Assembly: GCA_021161545.1 (NCBI GenBank) | Contig: JAGHAJ010000043.1 | Location: forward strand, 1 to 6,493 | Direction of reading: 5' to 3' | DNA length: 6,493 nt | Origin: Synergistota bacterium | GTDB lineage: Bacteria > Synergistota > JAGHAJ01 | In this document: one piece after another, positions 1-6,305 of the stretch | How the letters are laid out: each line of letters begins with the position of its first letter | Numbering within the stretch: the stretch's first letter is position 1 | Program-made: the position numbers and the translations under genes | The notes under the pieces: generated by a model | What the model was told of the DNA's origin: nothing | The model's database searches: none | What the model saw: the letters and a program-made list of their open reading frames with translations, nothing else

Positions 1-38
1 CCACCATAGTAAACGTGTAAATCCTCTACCCTAAGCAT
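1..38 (-). CDS. livF: LivF, branched-chain amino acid ABC transporter ATPase (N-terminal fragment, cut by window edge)
   Basis: Only the first 12 codons are present, reading MLRVEDLHVYYG, followed by two bases of the next codon. This matches the usual opening of LivF-type ATPases (M-L-x-V-x-x-L-x-V-x-Y-G), the second nucleotide-binding subunit of the hydrophobic amino acid transporters. The ATG lies inside the end of livG, so the two genes share the 8 bases ATGCTTAG, which suggests translational coupling. A purine-rich AAGGAAG stretch lies about ten bases upstream of the ATG and may be the ribosome site. The position as the last liv gene (K-H-M-G-F order) supports the call. No Walker motif is inside the window, so the identification rests on the opening residues and on context. 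Confidence 0.8.
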   Translation of the reverse strand, partial: MLRVEDLHVYYG

Positions 39-818
39 TTTCTTCATCTTCCTTTCCAAGATATGCCTCTATAACCCGAGGGTTATTCTGGATATCTTTC
101 GGTTCACCCTCTGCTATGGCTACACCATAGTCCATTACACGAATCCTCTCACATATTCCCATCACTACCTTCATATCGTGCTCTATTAAAAGAATAGTAA
201 CACCAAATCTCTCTCTTATCTCCCGTATAAACCCCATCAACTCCTCAGTTTCATGAGGATTCATCCCTGCCGCTGGTTCATCCAATAGGAGTAGCTTAGG
301 ATGAGTGGCCAACGCCCGTGCTATTTCCAACCTCCTCTGCTGTCCATAAGGTAAGCCTCCAGCTACAAAATCCTTGTACTCCTTCAAGCCAACACTATCC
401 AGAAGTCTTAAGGCTTCTTCCTTCATTTCACTATCCTGCCTCATGTAAGAAGGAAAACCAAAAGCAGCAGCAAAAATATTCGATTTAAGGCGAAAATGAG
501 AAGCAGCCAAAACATTGTCTATAACACTTAAATCCTTAACAACCTAATATTCTGAAACGTCCTCGCTATCCCAAGAGCGGTTATCTGATACGGCTTCTTG
601 CCCGTTATATCTTTCCCATAGAAGAATATCTTACCCTCCGTAGGAGTGTAAACCCCTGTCACCATATTGAATATTGTCGTCTTACCAGCTCCATTTGGAC
701 CTATCAAGCCAACCAATTCTCCCTCTTTTATTTCCATTTCAAAGTCAGAGACTGCTACCACCCCACCAAACCTCATGGTAATATGGTCCAGTCTCAATAC
801 TACATCTGTAGAACTCAA
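31..818 (-). pseudogene. livG: LivG, branched-chain amino acid ABC transporter ATPase, broken by a single-base frameshift
   Basis: LivG is a cytoplasmic ATPase subunit that powers branched-chain amino acid uptake together with LivF. The first 93 residues carry Walker A (GPNGAGKTT, 40-48) and the Q-loop (RTFQN, Q89). The frame then runs into TAA at 530-528. The remainder is intact in another frame: signature LPYGQQRRLEIARA, Walker B LLLLDEP, D-loop and the switch histidine in LLIEHD, ending in TAG at 33-31. Adding one T on the coding strand within TTGTTAAGG gives IRLFKDLSVIDNVLAAS, the typical family sequence, and a protein of about 262 residues, a normal LivG length. The start is TTG, supported by a GAGGTG ribosome site seven bases upstream and by the TTGA overlap with the livM stop. 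If the frameshift is real, neither half contains a complete ATPase. A sequencing error is equally possible. Confidence 0.9.
535..543 (-). other. livG: Frameshift site in livG (one base missing)
   Basis: The coding strand here reads GTTGTTAAG. The conserved LivG sequence R-L-F-K-D-L-S needs TTG TTT AAG GAT, so one T of a three-T run is missing (one A of 538-539 on the plus strand). Downstream codons in the restored frame remain free of stops to the end of the gene. No X-XXY-YYZ heptamer is present at this spot, so programmed frameshifting is not supported. Confidence 0.85.
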
Positions 819-1852
819 CTTACGCCACCTCTCTTTCTACTAAAGAAAAGGTCCCATGTAAGCTCCTTTCTACCCATAATTCCTCGAGGCCAGAATATCA
901 TGAATACCACAAGCAAAACAGCGAACACAACCATCCTCATCCCAGGTATGCCCGGGATATGAATAAAACCAAGGTTCATAGGAGATTCTATTGCCCTTAA
1001 CAACTCAGATATGACCGCAAACAGCACCGCTGCAATTGCAGCACCCGTCGAACTGCCTAACCCACCCAAAACTATAATTATCAACAGATTAAATGTAATG
1101 AAGAAAGAGAACAGCACCGGAGATATAGTGGTTATAAGGTGTGCTAAGAGGGCTCCACCAACCCCAGCAAAGAAACCACTAATAACAAAAGATAACATCT
1201 TATGCTTAAATGGACTTATCCCCATGGCTTCCGCGGCAATCTCGTCTTCTCTTATTGCCTTAAACGCTCTACCATAACTGGAATCTGTAAGTCGCCTTAT
1301 AAAGAAAAACGTAAACACAGCCCATCCCCATGCCCAGTAGATGTTTGTATAGTTTGGTATATCCTTGAGACCCAATGCACCATTGGTAAGAGGTATAACA
1401 TTATTTGCAATAACCCTGACTATTTCACCAAAACCAAGTGTAACTATGGCAAGATAATCTCCTCTCAACCTAAAAGATGGAACTCCAACGAGGTATGCCG
1501 TTATACCTCCCGCTACACCACCAAGAAGTGTTGCAGGGAAAAAGTGAATTTGTATAGAATTAAATGGCCATATAAGAGGCTCTATAAAGAACATCTGCTG
1601 CTTCGCTGCAACAGAAAGTGTCAGAAGAGATGCCGTATAAGCACCAACTGCCATAAACGCATTTGGACCAAGAGAAAACTGACCTGTAATACCATTAACA
1701 AGGTTGTAAGATACTGCCAAAACTATATAAACACCACCAAGCGTTATTATTCTAACCATATAGGAATTCAAATAGTGCTTCGCTAGATACAGCAAAAAAA
1801 ACAATCCCACAACCAGAAGCACATTAAGGAGAAACTTAGTTTTCCTATCCAT
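815..1852 (-). CDS. livM: LivM, branched-chain amino acid ABC transporter permease
   Basis: This is the second inner-membrane permease subunit of a hydrophobic amino acid uptake transporter; it pairs with LivH to form the translocation path. The 345-residue protein has about ten hydrophobic segments and the family hallmarks in order: YNLVNGITGQFSLGPNAFMAVGAY (about 49-72), PSFRLRGDYLAIVTLGFGEIVRV (125-147), TNGALGL (156-162), the cytoplasmic coupling loop GRAFKAIREDEIAAEAMGI (194-212) that contacts the ATPase, and IIIVLGGLGSSTGA (258-271). Length is normal for LivM. The ATG start is preceded by AGGGGG nine bases upstream, which overlaps the livH stop codon. The gap to livH is 13 bases. The 3' end overlaps the livG start as TTGA. 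Nothing in the reading frame looks damaged. Exact substrate cannot be read from the permease. Confidence 0.95.
   Translation of the reverse strand: MDRKTKFLLNVLLVVGLFFLLYLAKHYLNSYMVRIITLGGVYIVLAVSYNLVNGITGQFSLGPNAFMAVGAYTASLLTLSVAAKQQMFFIEPLIWPFNSIQIHFFPATLLGGVAGGITAYLVGVPSFRLRGDYLAIVTLGFGEIVRVIANNVIPLTNGALGLKDIPNYTNIYWAWGWAVFTFFFIRRLTDSSYGRAFKAIREDEIAAEAMGISPFKHKMLSFVISGFFAGVGGALLAHLITTISPVLFSFFITFNLLIIIVLGGLGSSTGAAIAAVLFAVISELLRAIESPMNLGFIHIPGIPGMRMVVFAVLLVVFMIFWPRGIMGRKELTWDLFFSRKRGGVS
826..831 (-). promoter_or_regulatory. Ribosome binding site for livG (supports the TTG start)
   Basis: GAGGTG on the coding strand ends seven bases before the TTG at 818-816. It lies inside the last codons of livM, as expected for coupled translation, and it is the main reason for choosing this TTG over a later start. 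Confidence 0.7.
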
Positions 1853-1865
1853 CTATTCAAACCCC

Positions 1866-2759
1866 CTAAACCTTCTCCTCTATTTTCTCACCCATCAGTC
1901 CTGTGGGTTTAAACAAAAGTATTATTATGAGCAATGAAAATGCTATAGCATCCCTATAGCCAGCAAAATCCGGGAAGAACGCAACCGTCATAATCTCTAT
2001 AACACCGAGTATAAAACCACCCAACATCGCACCCGTTATGTCACCAATTCCCCCAAACACAGCAGCTATAAACGCCTTTAGTCCGGGCATTATACCCATA
2101 AGAGGATTTATCTGAGGGAACTTGATAGCCCACATTATTCCTCCTGCAGCAGCCAATGCAGAACCAACCGCAAATGTAACAGATATCACGAAATCCACAT
2201 CTATACCCATAAGCCTCGTTGTTTCCATATCTTTCGAAACCGCCCTCATTGCCATACCTATCTTTGTCTTATAAACAAGGAACAATAACAAAAGCAGGAA
2301 TATCGCAGTAAATAGGGGTATATATATACTATAGGAGACAAATCTCACACCGCCTACAGTAATAAGTTTACCAAACATATCGGGTCTGTGAAACCCTCTT
2401 GGCACTCCCCCAAAGACAACCAGCCCAAAGTTCTCCAGAAAGAATGAAACACCGATAGCAGTCATCAATGCAGATATTCGCGGTGCTTTTCTCACCGGCT
2501 TGTAAGCAACTTTATCTATCAGAATACCCACCAGTGATGTAAGCACTATTGCTATTATAAACGAAAGCCACCAGGGTAAGACAAACACCGCATATCCAAA
2601 GAATGCAAAATATGCCCCAAGCATCATTATATCGCCATGCGCAAAGTTTATAAGTCGCAAGATACCATATACCATGGTATACCCTATTGCTACCAAGGCA
2701 TATAAACTACCCAGTGATATACCATTAACAAGTTGTTGCATAAACTCTCCAAAACTCAT
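1866..2759 (-). CDS. livH: LivH, branched-chain amino acid ABC transporter permease
   Basis: This is the first inner-membrane permease subunit of the transporter. The 297-residue protein shows the standard LivH features: an N-terminal segment NGISLGSLYALVAIGYTMVYGILRLINFAHGD (about 12-43), repeated hydrophobic helices, the cytoplasmic loop GMAMRAVSKDMETTRLMGID (168-187) expected to dock on an ATPase subunit, and the late membrane motif PGLKAFIAAVFGGIGDITGA (225-244). Length is normal. The ATG is preceded by GAGGGGG at a seven-base spacing. That ribosome site comes only a few bases after the U-run of the hairpin between livK and livH, so expression of livH and everything downstream probably depends on read-through of that hairpin. 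The ORF is intact with no unusual residues. Confidence 0.96.
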   Translation of the reverse strand: MSFGEFMQQLVNGISLGSLYALVAIGYTMVYGILRLINFAHGDIMMLGAYFAFFGYAVFVLPWWLSFIIAIVLTSLVGILIDKVAYKPVRKAPRISALMTAIGVSFFLENFGLVVFGGVPRGFHRPDMFGKLITVGGVRFVSYSIYIPLFTAIFLLLLLFLVYKTKIGMAMRAVSKDMETTRLMGIDVDFVISVTFAVGSALAAAGGIMWAIKFPQINPLMGIMPGLKAFIAAVFGGIGDITGAMLGGFILGVIEIMTVAFFPDFAGYRDAIAFSLLIIILLFKPTGLMGEKIEEKV

Positions 2760-2775
2760 ATATCTGCCCCCTCAC

Positions 2776-2821
2776 AAAAAGATGGCAGGTAGCCCCATAA
2801 AGGGGCTACCTGCTCGTCATC
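2776..2821 (-). terminator. Hairpin with U-run between livK and livH (partial intrinsic terminator or mRNA stabiliser)
   Basis: The transcript contains the perfect 12-base-pair stem GCAGGTAGCCCC / GGGGCTACCTGC (2813-2802 with 2796-2785) closed by a five-base loop. The arms can extend by a further GATG/CATC pairing across a four-base bulge on the 5' side. The stem is followed by CATC and then TTTTT (2780-2776). It begins a few bases after the livK stop. Shape and U-run fit an intrinsic terminator for minus-strand transcription; there is no T-run on the other side. Because livH follows immediately with no obvious separate promoter, it probably acts as a leaky terminator or a 3'-end protector that raises the livK to livHMGF ratio. 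Confidence 0.85.
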
Positions 2822-2823
2822 TT

Positions 2824-3963
2824 CTAAGGATTAATAACAGTTACAAACTTAAACTCACCCTTATTTGCCTTCTCATTCCAGACAACCTTTTCCATAACAG
2901 CACTCTTAACCGCATTACCATGCTCATCAATGTTGATTATACCAGTAACACCCTTAAATCCCTTCGTCGCGGAAAGTGCACTTCTTATCTTCTCCGGATT
3001 CGCGGACTTAGCCCTTGCTATAGCATCCCTTATAATCATATAGGCATCAAACCCAAGAGCAGCAAGTGCTGGTGGGCTCTTCTCATACACCTTGTAATAT
3101 TCCTTAACGAACTGCTTACCGAGTTTCGTAGTTACTGCCTTCTCAGCAAAGTGTGTGGTAAATGCTAAACCTACAACGGCCTTCCCACCAACTTTCCAGA
3201 GAGCATCTGCCTGAGCACCATCACCAGATATAAAGTGTGCCTTTATACCAAGCTCTCTTGCCTGCTTCAGTACAAGGGCATCCTCTGTGTAGTAATTCGG
3301 TATGTAGATTACATCAGGATGCTTTCTCTTAATAGCAGTTAGCTGAGCAGTAAAGTCCTGGTCACCCGTCTGAGCATAGGTTACTGCCACTATCTTACCA
3401 CCCATCTTCGTAAATGCTTTCTTGAAAAAGTTCGCAAGGCCAACGCAGTAGTCTTGAGCCCTATCAATCAGCATTGCAGCAGTCTTCGCGTGCAAAACCT
3501 TTCTCGCATATACAGCAGCAACCTTACCTTGGAATGGATCAATAAAGCATACCCTAAAGATGTAGTGCTTCCCTTGAGTCACAAGCGGATTGGTGGAGGC
3601 AGGTGTAACCATTGGTATGTGAGCCTTCTCCAGTATAGGACCAGCCGCAAGGCTATTAGAACTCGCTACAGCACCTATAACCGCAACAACCTTCTCCTCT
3701 TTTGCAAGCCTCGATGCAGCATTTGCAGACTCAACCTTATCGCTCTTATTGTCAACAAGTACAACCTTTATCTTTTCGCCAAGTACTGTCGGATACAGCT
3801 TCATAGCCAATTTGATACCACTCCATGTCTGCTGACCATAAGCAGCAACTGCACCAGTCATAGGTAAAACAGCACCTAATCTAACCACCCCCGCTGCCAG
3901 AGCAGAACCCATTAAGCCAAAAACCAAAACACCTACAATTACCCACAAGCCTAACTTCCTCAC
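2824..3963 (-). CDS. livK: Branched-chain / hydrophobic amino acid ABC transporter substrate-binding protein (LivK/LivJ type)
   Basis: This is the extracytoplasmic receptor that captures the amino acid and delivers it to LivH/LivM. The 379-residue protein starts with a signal peptide (positive MRK, hydrophobic core 5-20, ALAAG cleavage region near 22-25). The mature part is a type I periplasmic-binding fold of the Peripla_BP_6 / HAAT family: VRLGAVLPMTGAVAAYGQQTWSGIKLA near the N terminus, VVAVIGAVASSNSLAAGPILEKAHIPMVTPASTNP with its small-residue ligand-contact loops, GDQDFTAQLTAIK in the middle, and GFDAYMIIRDAIARA toward the end. There is no lipobox cysteine, so the protein should be free in a periplasm. 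The GTG start is fixed by a perfect ribosome site. It is the first liv gene, has its own promoter-like region and is followed by a hairpin. Specificity for Leu/Ile/Val over other amino acids is inferred only from family and operon. Confidence 0.95.
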   Translation of the reverse strand: MRKLGLWVIVGVLVFGLMGSALAAGVVRLGAVLPMTGAVAAYGQQTWSGIKLAMKLYPTVLGEKIKVVLVDNKSDKVESANAASRLAKEEKVVAVIGAVASSNSLAAGPILEKAHIPMVTPASTNPLVTQGKHYIFRVCFIDPFQGKVAAVYARKVLHAKTAAMLIDRAQDYCVGLANFFKKAFTKMGGKIVAVTYAQTGDQDFTAQLTAIKRKHPDVIYIPNYYTEDALVLKQARELGIKAHFISGDGAQADALWKVGGKAVVGLAFTTHFAEKAVTTKLGKQFVKEYYKVYEKSPPALAALGFDAYMIIRDAIARAKSANPEKIRSALSATKGFKGVTGIINIDEHGNAVKSAVMEKVVWNEKANKGEFKFVTVINP

Positions 3964-3968
3964 TTATC

Positions 3969-3976
3969 TCACCTCC
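3969..3976 (-). promoter_or_regulatory. Strong ribosome binding site for livK
   Basis: GGAGGTGA is a full match to the 16S rRNA anti-Shine-Dalgarno core and ends five bases before the GTG at 3963-3961. It fixes the GTG as the start and is the strongest ribosome site in the window, as expected for an abundant binding protein. Confidence 0.85.
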
Positions 3977-3994
3977 ATTTTAAAATTATAAGGC

Positions 3995-4066
3995 TAATAC
4001 CACAAAAAGCAGCAATAGTTACAAAACCACCCCCTCCCTTAAACTTGGAGATTATTATACCACAAA
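3995..4066 (-). repeat. Direct repeat of promoter-like element TTTGTGGTATWA upstream of livK
   Basis: TTTGTGGTATAA (4066-4055) and TTTGTGGTATTA (4006-3995) agree at 11 of 12 positions and start exactly 60 bases apart. The upstream copy contains the predicted extended -10. The downstream copy is followed within a few bases by another TATAAT (3990-3985) about 20 bases before the livK start. The pair could be tandem promoters or two copies of a regulator site. Function is inference; the repeat itself is directly visible. Confidence 0.5.
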
Positions 4067-4080
4067 TCCGACATTCAAAA
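4054..4080 (-). promoter_or_regulatory. Predicted sigma-70 type promoter for the liv operon (extended -10)
   Basis: The minus strand has TGGTATAAT at 4062-4054, which is a perfect -10 (TATAAT) with a TGn extension. The -35 is poor: the best candidate is TTTTGA at 4080-4075 with a 15-base spacer. Extended -10 promoters can work without a good -35. The start site would be near 4047, leaving a leader of roughly 84 bases before livK. The leader contains a G-rich stretch (GGGAGGGGGTGG, 4038-4027) of unknown meaning. No coding sequence lies in the 208 bases between livK and the fliD-like gene. Confidence 0.65.
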
Positions 4081-4127
4081 CATATTTAAAATACTACAAA
4101 TTTAGCAGGCTAACAGAAGCCCCTCTC

Positions 4128-4142
4128 AGCTATGCCATAGCT
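4128..4142. repeat. Short inverted repeat between the fliD-like gene and livK
   Basis: AGCTATGCCATAGCT is an inverted repeat with seven-base arms (AGCTATG / CATAGCT) around one central base. On the minus strand it lies inside a pair of GCTGAGA direct repeats 21 bases apart. No T-run follows it in either direction, so it is not a typical intrinsic terminator; an operator or a weak hairpin at the end of the fliD transcript are possible. Confidence 0.4.
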
Positions 4143-4171
4143 CATCTCAGCAATTCGTATCGTCTTCTCCA

Positions 4172-5623
4172 CTATGCAGTAGAGGATCCGCGCAGCAGAA
4201 TATCATACGTCTTCGTTTTACTCATTAAAGAAAGCAGGTTATATACATCAGTATACCGCTTATAAAGAAGAGAAATCTTATTCCACAAAAGTTTCTCAAA
4301 ACGCTCTTTAAGATACTCCATATTACCCAGTTCTTCTTCAAGAATACCAATCTTACTGGATATAAGGTTTGGTTGCATACCCACAACGGTAAACAGATAA
4401 ACTTTTATACGGTTAAGCACCCCACTACTTCCTACAAGTATTGGAACTACTTCTGTGTAGTCCTCCCTCATCTTTGCAGAAAACTGCTTTTCATTAAAAG
4501 AAAGGGTATTATCATCATTAGAATAAACACCTATAGCCGAAAGGCTCCCAACAAAAGAGGGCAAACTATCAACAGATCTAAAAAGAGATTGAACAAGGTG
4601 TTCCTTCAATTTAGAAGCATACATCAACAGAGAAAACTCATTCATATCCATCTCTTTATGAAGAACATTAATACCCACAGGCTGCACCTGACTGCTCTTC
4701 CATGGGGCTGAAATATTCTTCCTTATCAGCCCAAGTGACCTGTCCCCAGAAAGCACACCTCGATAGGAGAGGTGTTTATTTATTTCCTCCATTGCGTCAT
4801 TATATTTCTCAATTATAGACTTTAATACCTCTTTCACTGCATCGATACTGAATGATAGCCTAAAAGAAGATGTCCCCTGCTTGCTAACATTTATGTCAAT
4901 ACAGGGTAATATATCTTTAAAGAGATTGCTTGACTGTCTGTAAGTCTTACCATTCACATTTATTTCTGCATTGGAAGGTTGCACCACTTGATTTTTAGGA
5001 ACAAGCACACCATCATCTAACATCAATATTCCTATAGACTGTAAGACATTATCAGGGTCCTCATAATTTATACCAGCATTACCCGTGTATAAACTATGTA
5101 TATACAAACATCCATCTCCTATATATGAAGCAACTCCGGTGCCATTACTGACACTGTTTATCTTATCACTTATGTCGAGCAGAGAATCATCCGTGGATAT
5201 ACTAATTGCACCACCATTTAGATAAAATGTACCTTCTAACGATAGAGGTTCCATAGGGTCAGAAAACTCATCACTCCTGTCCTTCTCTGCCATTGCCACA
5301 GATAGCACAGATATGCTCGCAGTAGTTTGGGGTGAAACTCCGTAGCGAAGTGCGCTACTCCCAACGCTGACAGAGGCTGTATAAGGTACCCACCTATCCC
5401 TGTTAAGCACATTCACCAAAGAAGCATAAAGACGATACAGCTTCATATTTAGCTCTTGCCACGCATCTATCCTTTCTGTAATAAAGTTTACATTTGTATT
5501 GTCACTTTTATCCACATAGGCATAGTTAGCAGATATCCTATTCGTTACGTTGCTAAATAACGCATACGTACCTCTGAGATTATCAATAGAGGCATACCCA
5601 TCATACAGATAAAGGCTGCCCAT
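4172..5623 (-). CDS. fliD: Divergent FliD-like flagellar filament cap protein (hook-associated protein 2)
   Basis: FliD caps the growing flagellar filament and helps flagellin fold at the tip after export. The 483 residues fit the FliD layout. A helical N-terminal part (about 45-75) leads into a TASISVLSVAMAEKDRSDEF segment resembling the end of the FliD N domain. A flagellin/hook IN-like motif follows (FYLNGGAISISTDDSLLDISDKIN, 133-156), then AEINVNGKTYRQSSNLFKDILPCIDINV (219-246). The C domain has EVLKSIIEKYNDAMEEI, GVLSGDRSLGLI and IGVYSNDDNTLSFNEKQF, and the end is a heptad-like helix with YKRYTDVYNLLSLMSK. The classic opening motif (G-L-A-S-G-L-D-T) is absent, replaced by MGSLYLYDGYASIDNL. 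ATG is preceded by AAGGG/AAGG and lies inside the end of rex (23-base overlap). No fliS follows. Identification is by pattern only, so a FliD paralog or another hook-associated protein remains possible. Confidence 0.75.
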   Translation of the reverse strand: MGSLYLYDGYASIDNLRGTYALFSNVTNRISANYAYVDKSDNTNVNFITERIDAWQELNMKLYRLYASLVNVLNRDRWVPYTASVSVGSSALRYGVSPQTTASISVLSVAMAEKDRSDEFSDPMEPLSLEGTFYLNGGAISISTDDSLLDISDKINSVSNGTGVASYIGDGCLYIHSLYTGNAGINYEDPDNVLQSIGILMLDDGVLVPKNQVVQPSNAEINVNGKTYRQSSNLFKDILPCIDINVSKQGTSSFRLSFSIDAVKEVLKSIIEKYNDAMEEINKHLSYRGVLSGDRSLGLIRKNISAPWKSSQVQPVGINVLHKEMDMNEFSLLMYASKLKEHLVQSLFRSVDSLPSFVGSLSAIGVYSNDDNTLSFNEKQFSAKMREDYTEVVPILVGSSGVLNRIKVYLFTVVGMQPNLISSKIGILEEELGNMEYLKERFEKLLWNKISLLYKRYTDVYNLLSLMSKTKTYDILLRGSSTA

Positions 5624-6272
5624 ATTCCTTTTCCCTTATGAAATATATCAGTTTTTCCAATTCTGCGGATATATCCATATTAGAAACAAGGATATCTTTG
5701 GGAACGGTTAAATCAACTGGGGCAAAGTTCAATATCCCCTTTATGACTCCAGAACCCACTATCCTATCTATCACACTTTGTGCCTCAGCTGCAGGCACAC
5801 AGATTATAGCTATACTAACATTCTGTGCTCTAAGCACCGTTTCCACTTCATCTATGTGATAAATATATCTCCCATTTATAGTTTTACCCACTTTCTGCCT
5901 ATTCTTGTCGAACACTGCTACTATGTCTATACCCCTTTTGGAGAACATTTCATAGTCCAGCAGTGCCTTGCCAAGCCTACCTACTCCAAATAAAGCTATC
6001 TTGAAAAGGCGACAGTCTTTAGGGCATGGCAGTATACCCATCAGGTGAAAATATAGTTCTTCTACGCTATACCCAACTCCTCTCTTGCCTATCTCTCCAA
6101 AATAAGATAAATCTTTCCTCACCTGTGTAGGTTTTAGACCCAAAGCCTCTCCTATTTCTGCAGAGGAAATGACATCCCTCTTCTCTACATAGTAAAGCCG
6201 CTCCAAATACCTACAATACCTCACTATCCTCTCAATCGTAGGCACACCAACCTGTGTCTTCTTCCTTTTCAT
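5601..6272 (-). CDS. rex: Redox-sensing transcriptional repressor Rex
   Basis: Rex binds operator DNA when NADH/NAD+ is low and lets go when NADH binds, so it tunes fermentation and respiration genes to the cell's redox state. The 223-residue protein has the usual length. The N-terminal winged helix (about 10-75) includes the family block VRKDLSYFGEIGKRGVGY (51-68). A Rossmann domain follows with GVGRLG (96-101) and the acidic end of the second strand, VFD (120-122), that selects NAD(H). It continues through CVPAAEAQ (158-165) and GILNFAPVDLTVP (179-191) to the C-terminal domain-swap helix NMDISAELEKLIYFI (198-212). The ATG is preceded by GGGAG at seven bases. A good promoter lies upstream. 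It overlaps the fliD-like gene downstream by 23 bases, suggesting joint transcription and coupled translation. All key motifs are intact. Confidence 0.97.
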   Translation of the reverse strand: MKRKKTQVGVPTIERIVRYCRYLERLYYVEKRDVISSAEIGEALGLKPTQVRKDLSYFGEIGKRGVGYSVEELYFHLMGILPCPKDCRLFKIALFGVGRLGKALLDYEMFSKRGIDIVAVFDKNRQKVGKTINGRYIYHIDEVETVLRAQNVSIAIICVPAAEAQSVIDRIVGSGVIKGILNFAPVDLTVPKDILVSNMDISAELEKLIYFIREKEYGQPLSV

Positions 6273-6287
6273 CCCCCATCTCCCTAT

Positions 6288-6305
6288 CTAAGATTTTTTT
6301 CACAC
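6288..6305 (-). promoter_or_regulatory. Weak candidate Rex operator at the rex transcription start
   Basis: GTGTGAAAAAAATCTTAG resembles one half of the known Rex site (TTGTGA-AT-rich-TCACAA), with GTGTGAA close to TTGTGAA, but the second half is poor. Its position just downstream of the predicted start site would suit autorepression. A second TTGTGATAAAT half-site lies upstream of the -35 (about 6355-6345). Both are half-sites only. Confidence 0.25.

Noticed and set aside
31-510. The C-terminal half of livG as an independent gene starting at TTG
   Set aside because: It lacks Walker A and the Q-loop, its TTG is an internal leucine codon of the restored protein, and there is no well-placed ribosome site.
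528-545. Programmed ribosomal frameshifting in livG
   Set aside because: No slippery heptamer or long homopolymer is present at the junction, and LivG is not known to need one; a missing base explains the data better.
1011-1786. Plus-strand open frames opposite livM
   Set aside because: They lie wholly antisense to a well-conserved permease, have no recognisable domain and show residue composition typical of a shadow frame.
2674-3867. Plus-strand open frames opposite livH and livK
   Set aside because: They are antisense to intact family genes, and there is no family resemblance or promoter context.
4027-4038. GGGAGGGGGTGG in the livK leader as a G-quadruplex or leader-peptide ribosome site
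   Set aside because: There are too few separated G-runs for a convincing three-tier quadruplex, and the nearest start codons give only a few residues before a stop.
4101-4112. TTAGCAGGCTAA near-palindrome followed by a T-rich stretch as the fliD terminator
   Set aside because: The arms are five bases with a two-base gap, too short and tight for a stable terminator hairpin, and there is no continuous U-run.
4373-5993. Plus-strand open frames opposite the fliD-like gene and rex
   Set aside because: They are short, low-complexity translations opposite genes whose own frames carry clear family motifs.
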